In this document: piece by piece, positions 54,375 to 62,507 of the stretch | Position numbering within the stretch: the first letter of the stretch is position 1 | How the letters are laid out: every line of letters starts with the position of its first letter | Assembly (NCBI RefSeq): GCF_023634845.1 | Contig: NZ_JAMLJL010000002.1 | Span: 310,001-374,000, forward strand | Length of the DNA: 64,000 nucleotides | Origin: Flavobacterium amniphilum | Lineage (GTDB): Bacteria > Bacteroidota > Bacteroidia > Flavobacteriales > Flavobacteriaceae | Direction: 5' to 3' | The notes under the pieces: model-generated | Database searches by the model: none | What the model was told of the DNA's origin: nothing | The model's input: the letters and a program-made list of their open reading frames with translations, nothing else | Made by a program: the position numbers and the translations under genes

Positions 54375-54376
54375 CT

Positions 54377-54468
54377 AGCCCCGATAGCAGCGGCATCCTT
54401 TTTACCGGGTCATTGAGGCTCCCGAAATGACCCGGTAAAAAGATAAAGCGGATAGCGGGAAGAGCTCC
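54377..54468 (+). repeat. Modular palindromic element, copy B
   Basis: Outer arms AGC-CCCG-ATAGCAGCGG...ATCC-TTTTT (54377-54403) and AAAAA-GAT...AGCGGATAG-CGGG...AGCTCC (54437-54468). The apical part is a perfect stem ACCGGGTCATT / AATGACCCGGT closing the loop GAGGCTCCCGA (54415-54425). Compared with copy A (31848-31956), two outer-arm pairs have changed in a compensatory way (T-A to C-G at 54382/54457 and 54391/54448). It lies between serC and serA. Confidence 0.82.
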
Positions 54469-54485
54469 TAAACAAAATAAACACA

Positions 54486-55445
54486 ATGAAAATTTTAGCA
54501 AACGACGGGATTTCAAAAAGCGGAATTGCACATTTGGAAGACGCCGGATTTGAAGTAATTACTACAAAAGTGGCTCAGGAACAGGTAGCCAATTATATAA
54601 ACACGCATCAGGTTGCGGCATTATTAGTACGTAGTGCAACCAAAGTGCGTAAAGACATTATTGATGCATGTCCGTCCTTGAAAATCATTGGCCGTGGCGG
54701 CGTTGGAATGGACAATATCGATGTTGATTATGCTATTTCAAAAGATATACAGGTAATCAACACACCGGCTTCGTCATCAAACTCGGTGGCTGAACTGGTT
54801 TTTGCCCATTTGTTCAGTGGTGTTCGTTTTTTACATGATTCCAACAGAAATATGCCACTGGAAGGTGACAGCAATTTTGACGGATTGAAAAAAGCGTATG
54901 CCAACGGAATCGAATTGAGAGGAAAAACAATCGGTATCATCGGTTTTGGGCGTATTGGCCAGGCTGTAGCCAAAATGGCATTAGGACTGGGAATGAAAGT
55001 AATTGCTTCCGATAGTTTTGTAGGTAAAGCACAGATACGCGTTGAATTTTACAATGACCAATTTATAGATGTAGAAATTTTTACCGAACCGGTTGAAGAC
55101 TTATTAAAGCATTCTGATTTCATTACTTTACACGTTCCTTCACAAGACGGTTACCTGATCTCGAAAAAAGAATTTGAGATCATGAAAGACGGTGTGGGAA
55201 TCATCAACTGTTCGCGAGGTGGTATTATCAATGAAGTGGATCTGGTTGAAGCTTTGGACAGTAAAAAAGTTGCCTTCGCGGGACTTGATGTTTTCCAGGA
55301 TGAACCAACACCGGCTGTACAGGTTTTAATGCATCCGCAGATCTCATTGACACCACACATCGGAGCTGCTACGGTTGAAGCCCAGGACAGAATCGGGACT
55401 GAATTGGCAGATCAAATTATAACATTATTAAAACACGAAATCTAA
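54486..55445 (+). CDS. serA: D-3-phosphoglycerate dehydrogenase
   Basis: 319 residues, short-form SerA without the C-terminal ACT domain. Substrate-binding VRSATKV near 49-55, GRGGVGMDNID, NAD-binding IGFGRIGQAVAK (about 157-168), catalytic residues in NCSRGGIINE (Arg), the following Glu in FQDEP, and HIGAAT (His). It makes 3-phosphohydroxypyruvate for SerC encoded just upstream. Lack of the ACT domain implies no allosteric serine inhibition of the E. coli kind. Confidence 0.92.
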   Translation: MKILANDGISKSGIAHLEDAGFEVITTKVAQEQVANYINTHQVAALLVRSATKVRKDIIDACPSLKIIGRGGVGMDNIDVDYAISKDIQVINTPASSSNSVAELVFAHLFSGVRFLHDSNRNMPLEGDSNFDGLKKAYANGIELRGKTIGIIGFGRIGQAVAKMALGLGMKVIASDSFVGKAQIRVEFYNDQFIDVEIFTEPVEDLLKHSDFITLHVPSQDGYLISKKEFEIMKDGVGIINCSRGGIINEVDLVEALDSKKVAFAGLDVFQDEPTPAVQVLMHPQISLTPHIGAATVEAQDRIGTELADQIITLLKHEI

Positions 55446-55496
55446 AATTATTTCTTACATTTATTGTACATTAACTTAATTAAATGAACAATTAAA

Positions 55497-56141
55497 ATGG
55501 CTGGAATTTTAGATTTAATTAATAGTGATTTAGGAAAGCAAATCATTAGCGGCATTGGTAATCAAGCCGGTACAACAGAAAGTGAGACTTCATCAGTTTT
55601 AACATCAGCTTTACCCACGTTAGTCAACGCGATGCAGAATAATGCCACAACCGAAGAAGGTGCCGGAGGTTTACTTGGCGCTCTTTTAGGCGGGAAGCAC
55701 GATGGCGGTTTACTGGACAATCTTGGCAGTATGCTGGGTGGCGGCGGAATTGACACTGAAGACGGCGGAAAGATTCTGGGGCATGTGCTTGGTGGTGAAC
55801 AATCGAATATTGAATCTAACCTAAGCCAAAGTACCGGTGTGAGTACTGATAAAATAGGAATGATTCTAAAATTGGCAGCACCTATCCTAATGGCTTACCT
55901 TGCCAATAAAGCCAAAGGCAGTAACGTTCAGAGCGGAACAGATTTGGGCGGATTATTAGGCGGTTTGCTCGGAGGTGGCAGTCAAAGCCAAGCCGAAGAC
56001 TCTTCATCAGGCGGATCAATATTAACTTCGGTTTTGGATCAGGACGGCGACGGTCAACTAGGTGTAGGAGACGCAGTAGCCGCAGCCACTAAAAAAGGAG
56101 GTCTAGGCGGATTTTTAAGCAGTATATTCGGAAGGAAATAA
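55497..56141 (+). CDS. DUF937 family Gly-rich protein
   Basis: 214 residues. The first half fits DUF937 (LDLINSDLGKQIISGI; SSVLTSALPTLVNAMQNNA); the rest is very rich in Gly, Leu and Asp, with GGLLGALLGG-type repeats, a helical LKLAAPILMAYLANKA near 123-138, and DQDGDGQLGVGD near 182-193, which resembles an EF-hand/dockerin calcium loop. Function unknown. 51 bp after serA; ends at a terminator. Confidence 0.75.
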   Translation: MAGILDLINSDLGKQIISGIGNQAGTTESETSSVLTSALPTLVNAMQNNATTEEGAGGLLGALLGGKHDGGLLDNLGSMLGGGGIDTEDGGKILGHVLGGEQSNIESNLSQSTGVSTDKIGMILKLAAPILMAYLANKAKGSNVQSGTDLGGLLGGLLGGGSQSQAEDSSSGGSILTSVLDQDGDGQLGVGDAVAAATKKGGLGGFLSSIFGRK

Positions 56142-56145
56142 CAAT

Positions 56146-56176
56146 AAAACCACGTTCTTATGGACGTGGTTTTTTT
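56146..56176 (+). terminator. Terminator after DUF937
   Basis: AAAACCACGT / ACGTGGTTTT with an eight-base loop and a T-run. It covers a possible upstream start (56160) of the next gene, which decides for the start at 56190. Confidence 0.88.
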
Positions 56177-56189
56177 AATACATACAATC

Positions 56190-56627
56190 ATGAGAACTTT
56201 ATTATTAATGTTGGTAATCATAACAAGTGTCATTTCGTGCAAAACTAAAAGCACAGGCAGTTCCGGCGACAGTATGGCCAATGCCAAGTCGGTTCAGGGA
56301 GACACCGTTAAAATTGCCAATTCGGAACTGGAGTATGAGGTCATTATCATCGATCCCGGATTCAATAACTGGTTAAATTCAAGGGCATTCCCAAGAGGAT
56401 ATCATTCAGAATCGTATCTGGAAGGTAAAAACCAATGGTATGTCCAGGAATGGAACAGAAGGGTATTACAGCCACAACGCTACGACCGTAATTTGTACGA
56501 AATGTCTATCAATTACGACCCTGCGATACATTATGGCTATGAAGTGAATTATTTGATTTATAATTACATGGTTTATTTTCAAAATACTTTTAAACAACAG
56601 CTTTACGGTTTTGTACCACCAAGGTAA
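56190..56627 (+). CDS. DUF6146-like lipoprotein
   Basis: 145 residues from the ATG at 56190, because the in-frame ATG at 56160 lies inside the preceding terminator. Lipoprotein signal (TSVISC, Cys 17), then a compact Tyr/Trp/Arg-rich domain: DPGFNNWL, RGYHSESYLE, WNRRVLQP, YDPAIHYGYEVNYLIYNYMV. It resembles the flavobacterial DUF6146 group; function unknown. 17 bp before the DUF6787-like gene. Confidence 0.65.
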   Translation: MRTLLLMLVIITSVISCKTKSTGSSGDSMANAKSVQGDTVKIANSELEYEVIIIDPGFNNWLNSRAFPRGYHSESYLEGKNQWYVQEWNRRVLQPQRYDRNLYEMSINYDPAIHYGYEVNYLIYNYMVYFQNTFKQQLYGFVPPR

Positions 56628-56644
56628 ATTTCTATATTTGCCTT

Positions 56645-56950
56645 ATGAAGAAATTAAAAGAGCGTTGGGGCATCACATCCAATTGGCAGTTAGCCGTAAT
56701 CTTCGTTGTATTTGCAATAAACGGTTCGCTGTCGGCGAAGATATCGTCTTTTTTAATGGATTTAATAGGTTTAAACAAACAAAACCTGCACTGGACATTA
56801 TACTGGATAATCCTTTTAGTTTTAGTGCTTCCCTTGTACCCGTTCATGCTGATTGCCATTGGTTATCTGTTCGGGCAGTTTGAGTTCTTCTTTAAATTTG
56901 GGAAGAAGATGCTGAAATCGATGGGTTTGGGTTTTGTTTTCAAGTCATAA
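56645..56950 (+). CDS. Small membrane protein, DUF6787-like
   Basis: 101 residues: basic N-terminus KKLKERWGITSNWQ, a helix (about 16-34), a loop with NLHWTLYW and a second strongly hydrophobic helix (about 53-75), then GQFEFFFKFGKKML. It fits the DUF6787 family of Bacteroidetes membrane proteins; function unknown. Ends at a bidirectional terminator. Confidence 0.65.
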   Translation: MKKLKERWGITSNWQLAVIFVVFAINGSLSAKISSFLMDLIGLNKQNLHWTLYWIILLVLVLPLYPFMLIAIGYLFGQFEFFFKFGKKMLKSMGLGFVFKS

Positions 56951-56976
56951 AAAAATCCCGGAATACCGGGATTTTT
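56951..56976. terminator. Bidirectional terminator
   Basis: AAAAATCCCGG / CCGGGATTTTT with an AATA loop, between converging genes. Confidence 0.9.
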
Positions 56977-56984
56977 ATTATCTA

Positions 56985-57296
56985 CTATCTACTGTTTTTC
57001 CTGTCCATAAAATACTCATAGAGCCACGTTAATGTGAATGTAGGTATTATATCCAGACCGGGTATGATCTCTTCAATAAAGGCTACTATACCTCCTATTT
57101 TCCCCACACTTCCCTTAAATAGCATTGACAATGCAAAAGCGGCTATGGGAGCCCAGACAATATCAAATGCTTCACCTAAAAGCGGTATCGCATATGTCAT
57201 CATACCAATGGCGTCAAACATTAAACTTAAAATCAGCTTACCAATTGTAGCCTGAGGCTTATAAACGGAAACCCCAACCTGTACCTCTTTTGTCAT
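56985..57296 (-). CDS. Small membrane protein of unknown function
   Basis: 103 residues with two or three hydrophobic stretches (about 18-60 and 64-90). Notable are YAIPLLGEAFDIVWAPIAAFA and IEEIIPGLDIIPTFTLTWL, with Pro/Glu/Asp inside helices. The repeated LLGEAFDI/IIPGLDII pattern hints at two related half-units. No signal peptide and no recognised family. Same strand as msrA, 51 bp downstream. Confidence 0.6.
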   Translation of the reverse strand: MTKEVQVGVSVYKPQATIGKLILSLMFDAIGMMTYAIPLLGEAFDIVWAPIAAFALSMLFKGSVGKIGGIVAFIEEIIPGLDIIPTFTLTWLYEYFMDRKNSR

Positions 57297-57347
57297 GTTA
57301 CAAAAAATTAATGATTACAATTCATCTACAGCAAAAGGGATGCCAGA

Positions 57348-57986
57348 TTATTTTTTCAGTTTGTCCTTGAAGTCTTTACGTACTTTTTCAACCTTTGGGG
57401 TAATGACATACGTACAGTATGATTTCTCCTTGTTTTGGTTATAATAATTCTGGTGGTAGTCTTCTGCGACATAAAAAGTTGAGGCATCACTTACTTTTGT
57501 TACTACTTTCTTGCCGTATGTATTCTCGTCGTTAAGCAGTTTGATATAAGCCAAGGCCAATTCTTTCTGTTTTTCATTAGTAGCGAAGATTTCACTGCGG
57601 TATTGCGAGCCTACATCGGCGCCCTGACGGTTAATGGTTGTAGGGTCATGGGTAGCAAAAAATATTTCCAGTAATTCCCCGTAACTTATTTTGGAGGGGT
57701 CGAAAACAATCTTAACTGCTTCGGCGTGTCCTGAATACCCGGAACACACTTCCTCATAAGTAGGGTTAGACGTTTTACCGCCTATATACCCCGGTTTAAT
57801 ACTCTGTACACCATTCAATTCTAAAAAAACTGCTTCTGTGCACCAGAAGCAACCGCCTGCAAAAATGGCTATTTCCTTTCCGTTATTTGGGTTCATATCC
57901 TGGGGTTCTATTTTTTCCACGGGTTTAGCTTTGGATTCACAACTCATCGTCAGTAAAGATATTAAAGATAAAAATAATGTTCTCAT
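57348..57986 (-). CDS. msrA: Peptide methionine sulfoxide reductase A, lipoprotein form
   Basis: 212 residues from the ATG at 57986; an in-frame extension to 58145 runs through the promoter. Lipoprotein signal (LLTMSC, Cys 16), then the MsrA catalytic motif GGCFWC with EAVF, GYIGGKTSNPTYEEVCSG, HAEAVKI, FFATHDPT and QYRS. It reduces methionine-S-sulfoxide in proteins; the lipid anchor places it outside the cytoplasm, where it would need a periplasmic reductant. Divergent from the LolD-like gene. Confidence 0.92.
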   Translation of the reverse strand: MRTLFLSLISLLTMSCESKAKPVEKIEPQDMNPNNGKEIAIFAGGCFWCTEAVFLELNGVQSIKPGYIGGKTSNPTYEEVCSGYSGHAEAVKIVFDPSKISYGELLEIFFATHDPTTINRQGADVGSQYRSEIFATNEKQKELALAYIKLLNDENTYGKKVVTKVSDASTFYVAEDYHQNYYNQNKEKSYCTYVITPKVEKVRKDFKDKLKK

Positions 57987-58001
57987 GGTTTCTTCTTTTA
58001 C

Positions 58002-58009
58002 CAAATTTA
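58002..58009 (-). promoter_or_regulatory. -7 box for msrA
   Basis: TAAATTTG on the minus strand, 15 bp upstream of the msrA ATG. Confidence 0.5.
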
Positions 58010-58128
58010 AAAAATTAGTCAGCTGTAATTTTGTTCTTAACGAAACTTTATCACTATATACGCAGAATATCAACTGGTGGATTTTATAAAACCCGAAAAA
58101 CTTTGTTTCTTTGTACAAACTGATAAGG

Positions 58129-58812
58129 ATGATCAAAGCAACCAATATTCATAAATATTATGACCAACTCCAGGTTTTAAAAGGAGTTGATTTACATATC
58201 CAAAAAGGAGAAATCGTTTCCATAGTGGGGGCTTCAGGAGCCGGAAAAACCACTTTACTGCAGATTCTGGGAACGCTTGACAAACCTTCTGCCGATAAAG
58301 CCACAAGCCTTTTCATTAATGGTGAAGATGTATTGAAGATGAATGACAAATCCTTATCGAAGTTCAGAAACCTGAATTTAGGTTTTATCTTTCAGTTTCA
58401 TCAACTATTGCCTGAGTTTACGGCGCTGGAGAATGTTTGCATTCCTGCCTATATTGCCAATAAGCCCAAAAAAGAAACTGAGGAAGAGGCAATACGTTTA
58501 CTGACTTATCTTGGATTGGGACACCGCATCAACCATAAACCGAATGAACTTTCGGGGGGTGAACAACAACGTGTTGCAGTTGCCCGTGCGTTGATTAATA
58601 AGCCGGCGGTTATATTTGCCGATGAACCTTCAGGAAATTTAGATACCCATACGGCAGAGAACCTGCACCAATTATTCTTCAAGCTGAGGGATGAATTCGG
58701 GCAGACGTTTGTTATTGTGACCCATAACGAAGAACTGGCTAATATGGCCGACCGTAAACTGACCATGGTGGATGGGGATATCCGTAAGGAAGTTATGAGT
58801 TATGAGTTATGA
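58129..58812 (+). CDS. ABC transporter ATP-binding protein, LolD type
   Basis: 227 residues from the ATG at 58129, preceded by AAGG; a TTG six codons upstream is not needed. Walker [11 protein letters not shown]-loop [16 protein letters not shown] (the LolD/MacB-typical Q-loop), signature [12 protein letters not shown], Walker [13 protein letters not shown] and H-loop VTHNEEL. It powers lipoprotein release or another MacB-type exporter; no membrane subunit is adjacent. The last codons, VMSYEL and TGA, are part of the heptamer repeat that follows. Confidence 0.87.
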   Translation: MIKATNIHKYYDQLQVLKGVDLHIQKGEIVSIVGASGAGKTTLLQILGTLDKPSADKATSLFINGEDVLKMNDKSLSKFRNLNLGFIFQFHQLLPEFTALENVCIPAYIANKPKKETEEEAIRLLTYLGLGHRINHKPNELSGGEQQRVAVARALINKPAVIFADEPSGNLDTHTAENLHQLFFKLRDEFGQTFVIVTHNEELANMADRKLTMVDGDIRKEVMSYEL

Positions 58813-58852
58813 GTTATAAATTATGAGTTATAAATTATGAGTTATGAGTTAC
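58791..58852 (+). repeat. Heptamer array (GAGTTAT / AAATTAT) overlapping the lolD-like stop
   Basis: AGTTAT then three GAGTTAT, AAATTAT, GAGTTAT, AAATTAT and two GAGTTAT units. It starts inside the coding sequence and provides its stop. The same two unit types alternate after murQ at 30491. Confidence 0.9.
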
Positions 58853-58892
58853 TATCATACTCCCGGTATCATTTCACTTGCTGTTATACTCT

Positions 58893-59657
58893 ATGAATCT
58901 ATCTGAACTTAAAGAGTTTCTGGACGAAAAAGCCAGTTTATACAATAATCCCGACTTTATCGAAAGTGATCCGATTCAGATACCGCATGCCTACAGTTTA
59001 AAGGAAGACATTGAGATATCCGGTTTTCTGGCTTCGGTAATTGCGTGGGGTAACCGCAAGATGATTATCCGGAATGCCCAGAAGAAAATGGAACTCATGG
59101 GGAATTCCCCTTATGATTTTGTGATGAATCATACCGAAAGGGATCTGGAACCCCTTGAAACCTTTGTCCACCGGACCTTTAACGGTCAGGATTTTGCAGG
59201 ATTCATTAAGGCGTTGAAAAACATCTATACTCATCACGGAGGCCTTGAGGCTGTTTTTTCACGGCATCAGGAAAAAGACTCGATGCAGAAAAGCATATCG
59301 GAATTTAAAAAAACCTTCTTTGAAACCGACCATTTAGCCCGTACCGAAAAGCATTTACCCGACCCAATGGGAGGATCTGCGGCCAAGCGCATCAATATGT
59401 ATCTGAGATGGATGTGCCGTCAGGACAATAGCGGAGTTGATTTCGGGATCTGGAAAAGTATACCTCCTTCCATCCTCTCCTGTCCTTTGGATGTACATTC
59501 GGGGAATGTGGCCCGCAAACTGGAAATTCTTACCCGTAAACAAAACGATGCCAAAGCTTTGGCTGAACTGGACCATAACCTGAGATTACTGGACCCGAAT
59601 GATCCCGTAAAGTATGATTTTGCTTTGTTTGGATTGGGGGTTTTTGAAAATTTTTAG
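58893..59657 (+). CDS. TIGR02757 (DUF2400) family protein
   Basis: 254 residues from the ATG at 58893 (an upstream TTG at 58878 is unlikely). Diagnostic patches: DPIQIPHAY (about 30-38), EDIEISGFLASVIAWGNRKMI, the DPMGGSAAKRINMYLRWMCR motif (about 165-184) and PLDVHSGNVARKL. The helical fold recalls HhH-GPD DNA glycosylases, but enzymatic activity is not known. 41 bp after a heptamer array. Confidence 0.87.
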   Translation: MNLSELKEFLDEKASLYNNPDFIESDPIQIPHAYSLKEDIEISGFLASVIAWGNRKMIIRNAQKKMELMGNSPYDFVMNHTERDLEPLETFVHRTFNGQDFAGFIKALKNIYTHHGGLEAVFSRHQEKDSMQKSISEFKKTFFETDHLARTEKHLPDPMGGSAAKRINMYLRWMCRQDNSGVDFGIWKSIPPSILSCPLDVHSGNVARKLEILTRKQNDAKALAELDHNLRLLDPNDPVKYDFALFGLGVFENF

Positions 59658-59712
59658 TTTGTTGTTTATTATTGCTCCACTATGCTACACAATACTTCTT
59701 ATTTTCTTTTTA

Positions 59713-59836
59713 CGTCACCTCGAGTGTTTATATGAAATGAAATGGAATAAAAATGTATCGAGAGGTAATACTTTTAAAAAGGTTCTCGATACAATTTTAC
59801 CTCCTCGTTGTTACGGCAAAATCACTCGAACTGACG
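59713..59836. repeat. Inverted pair of CGTCAnnTCGAGTG...GTATCGAGA elements
   Basis: Left copy (+): CGTCACCTCGAGTG (59713-59726), AT-rich hairpin centre, GTATCGAGAGG (59755-59765). Right copy (-): GTTCTCGATAC (59782-59792), centre with an 8-bp hairpin ATTTTACC/GGCAAAAT (one G-T), CACTCGAACTGACG (59823-59836). The same two flanks enclose the apical hairpin of element A at 31880-31916. Confidence 0.78.
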
Positions 59837-59915
59837 GTATTAATAACTTCTAAGAAGTATAAAAAACTAACTATCTAATAGTCCAATATTACTTTGATAT
59901 TACTTTGATATTACT

Positions 59916-59936
59916 TGGCTTCGAGGGCCTCAGCCA
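59916..59936. repeat. Hairpin with TCGAGGGCCTC loop (inverse of GAGGCCCTCGA)
   Basis: TGGCT / AGCCA stem around TCGAGGGCCTC. On the minus strand the loop reads GAGGCCCTCGA, matching the loops at 22180-22190 and 54415-54425 with a one- or two-base change. Confidence 0.65.
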
Positions 59937-60179
59937 CCATATACTACTTTGATACGGGTCAACCCTAACTTATACAGTAATTAAATATAAGTTGTACACG
60001 ACATATATACGCTATATATACGCTATATATCAAACTGAAATCCATTATACTAATTGTGTAACTATTATTTAAGCCTGTTGTTGTTCTGTGCTAATGGGCA
60101 AATTGGTTTATGGCAGGGAGAATACAGAATTTTAGTTAAGTAAACCTTAAATTGAAATCCCATATTAGTGCTTATTTAG

Positions 60180-60187
60180 TAACTTTG
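60180..60187 (+). promoter_or_regulatory. -7 box for the GAF-protein gene
   Basis: TAACTTTG, 19 bp before the ATG at 60207; no clear -33 at normal spacing. Confidence 0.5.
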
Positions 60188-60206
60188 ACGTAGTTTTATA
60201 AAAAGC

Positions 60207-62507
60207 ATGATATTTAAGGAGTATCCTGAGAATCCGTTCCAGATAAAAATCTCGTTTCACAAAGTTTTAGAGGCTTTGGAAGAAATTGCCCAATCCAATG
60301 TGGATTACCGTTCCAATTATGCCAAAGCGCTAATTGAAAAGGCGTCTGCATTCCCTGAGTTGCGTGACGGGATTACTGATATGAAGCAGATCGAAGACAA
60401 TTCGGAGCTGATCAATCATTTATTAGCCGATTTGTTTCCTACTGCCCTGACCAACAATGAGATCAAAGCCGCTGCCATTCCCTTTTTGAATTTTACCTTC
60501 AACTATACGGCGCGGTTTAAAAAAATACTGAAAGAAGCCGGGACCGATTTTGACATGGCCATCCGGGACTTCAACGATCATCATTTTTATATCATGAGCT
60601 GCTGTTTAATCCTGAACGTGTATTACAACCAGCATTTTGACTTCAGCAAACCCCTTTTTTATGATATTCCGGATGCCGAGGGTATTTTGAAACACTACCG
60701 TATTTTATACAATGCCGATTTTCTTGAAATACTGCCCACAGAAAAATCTGTTCCCATCACGCAGGAAGACATTGATTTGTTAATGGACAGCTTTGAGAAT
60801 TTTGATTTATGGAAGGAGAAATTTCCTGATGGGAGTTGGATCCTGAAAGGCTTCGGGATCGTATCCTTATTTGATGCCACTACCGAAAATGCCGTATCCA
60901 ACCTTAAGAGTACGTTATTGAAAATGACTGATGATGACACGGCCGATTTCAATGAAATTTTCAAAGGCATCTTGCGTTCGATATACAAAGTCAATGATTT
61001 ACGGATTGGCTATACCCCTTTTACTTCGGAAGAAATAAAATTCAGTACCATGAACCCCGAGAAGAAGATCAAGAGTTTTCTGGTTTGTGACAATACCGAA
61101 GTCAAGTGTAAAAAAGCGCTTAGCGACACCATTTACAAGACATTGATTGAAGACCAAAACTACCTGGCCATTTCAAATGTGGAAAAATTTGCACAAGAGG
61201 AAGAAAACGCCGGTTTTGGACAAAAATTACTGTCACAGGATATTAAAAGTGCTATTTTCACACCGGTTGTGAAAGAAGGCAACATGTTAGGAATATTGGA
61301 AGTTGTTTCTTCCAAAATAGGCGAATTAAACACCCTGAATGCCCACAAATTGGACATTGTCATGCCGTTTATTGTGGATACGATCGACCGGTACAATTCC
61401 GATTTACAAAACCGTATAGAAGCCGTTATCCAGAAAGAATACACGACGATACACCCGAGTGTGTATTGGAAATTCCAGAAAGAAGCACTGAAATATATAG
61501 TTGAAGAGCATTCCAGTCCGGAGTATACCTTTAAAGAAATCACTTTCAAGGATGTATACCCGCTGTATGGTCAAATCGACATCAAAGAATCATCTGATAC
61601 CCGAAACAGAGCGGCACAGGATGATATTAAAAACCAACTGGAAACCTTAATTTCCATCATTGATTTTTTACATATTAAGACCAGTTTGCCTATTCTCGAA
61701 CAACGGAAATTTGAATTGGGTACCTATTTAAAAGAACTGTTCATCAATTTAAAAGCCGATACCGAGCAACAAATCCAGCGGTATATCGAAACTGAAATCC
61801 ACCCCATTCTACAGGAAGAAAATGAAGAAGTCCTGGTACAGGAATACTTTGGTCAGATCGATGAGAATACCGGTACCTTTTATCATGAAAGAAAGAAGTT
61901 TGATGCTACCCTGATGGCTATCAACAAAAAGATGAGCGTTGTATTGGACAACAAACAGAAAGAAGCACAAGCCATATTTCCCCATTATTTCGAGCGTTTC
62001 AATACCGATGGTGTAGAGCATAATTTATACATTGGGAATTCCATAGCGCCGAATTCACACTTCAACCTCAATTACCTGTATAACATGCGTTTGTGGCAAT
62101 TGCAGGTATTGGCAGAGATGGAAAAAGAACATTATGCTTTGAAAGCCTCGTTACCGTATCAACTCGAGGTTACTTCGCTGATATTAGTCTTCAGTTCGCC
62201 CATTACCATCCGTTTCCGAATGGACGAAAAGCGATTTGACGTGGACGGATCCTATAATGCCCGTTATGAAGTAGTCAAAAAGCGGATTGACAAAGCTTTG
62301 GAAAAAAACACCAAGAAGCGCATCACTGAAAAAGGAAAAATCACTATTGTATATTCCCATTCCGATGAGGAAAAAGAATACAAAAAGTACATTGAATACC
62401 TTCAATTCCAGAAAATCCTTGAACCTACCGTTGAGTTTTTAGAAGTAGAAGATTTACAAGGCGTTTCCGGGTTGAAAGCGATACGCGTTAAGGTTTTAAT
62501 GGATTAA
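60207..62507 (+). CDS. Large GAF-domain protein
   Basis: 766 residues, soluble, no signal peptide. A GAF domain is recognisable at about 275-395 (FLVCDNTEVKCKKAL, YLAISNVEKF, SAIFTPVVKEGNMLGILEVVS). The N-terminal 270 residues and the C-terminal 370 residues are helical, with no family I can name; the C-terminus ends in a small alpha/beta unit (KGKITIVYSHSDEEKEYKKYI). GAF domains bind cyclic nucleotides or other small ligands. It converges tail to tail with the HD-PycTM gene (one base apart: stops at 62507 and 62508), which also concerns nucleotide signalling by its domain content. Confidence 0.7.
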   Translation: MIFKEYPENPFQIKISFHKVLEALEEIAQSNVDYRSNYAKALIEKASAFPELRDGITDMKQIEDNSELINHLLADLFPTALTNNEIKAAAIPFLNFTFNYTARFKKILKEAGTDFDMAIRDFNDHHFYIMSCCLILNVYYNQHFDFSKPLFYDIPDAEGILKHYRILYNADFLEILPTEKSVPITQEDIDLLMDSFENFDLWKEKFPDGSWILKGFGIVSLFDATTENAVSNLKSTLLKMTDDDTADFNEIFKGILRSIYKVNDLRIGYTPFTSEEIKFSTMNPEKKIKSFLVCDNTEVKCKKALSDTIYKTLIEDQNYLAISNVEKFAQEEENAGFGQKLLSQDIKSAIFTPVVKEGNMLGILEVVSSKIGELNTLNAHKLDIVMPFIVDTIDRYNSDLQNRIEAVIQKEYTTIHPSVYWKFQKEALKYIVEEHSSPEYTFKEITFKDVYPLYGQIDIKESSDTRNRAAQDDIKNQLETLISIIDFLHIKTSLPILEQRKFELGTYLKELFINLKADTEQQIQRYIETEIHPILQEENEEVLVQEYFGQIDENTGTFYHERKKFDATLMAINKKMSVVLDNKQKEAQAIFPHYFERFNTDGVEHNLYIGNSIAPNSHFNLNYLYNMRLWQLQVLAEMEKEHYALKASLPYQLEVTSLILVFSSPITIRFRMDEKRFDVDGSYNARYEVVKKRIDKALEKNTKKRITEKGKITIVYSHSDEEKEYKKYIEYLQFQKILEPTVEFLEVEDLQGVSGLKAIRVKVLMD

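Larger units (their letters stand above)
59658..60206. other. Gene-free stretch carrying palindromic repeats
   Basis: About 550 bp without a gene. It holds the inverted pair of TCGAG elements (59713-59836), 2.5 copies of an 11-bp repeat ACTTTGATATT (about 59891-59914), a GAGGC-loop hairpin (59916-59936), AT-rich direct repeats with ATATACGCT near 60002-60028, and the promoter of the GAF gene. Confidence 0.7.

Noticed and set aside
57987..58145. Longer MsrA reading into the promoter region
   Set aside because: The extension crosses the -7 box and lacks a signal sequence, while the ATG at 57986 opens a lipoprotein signal.
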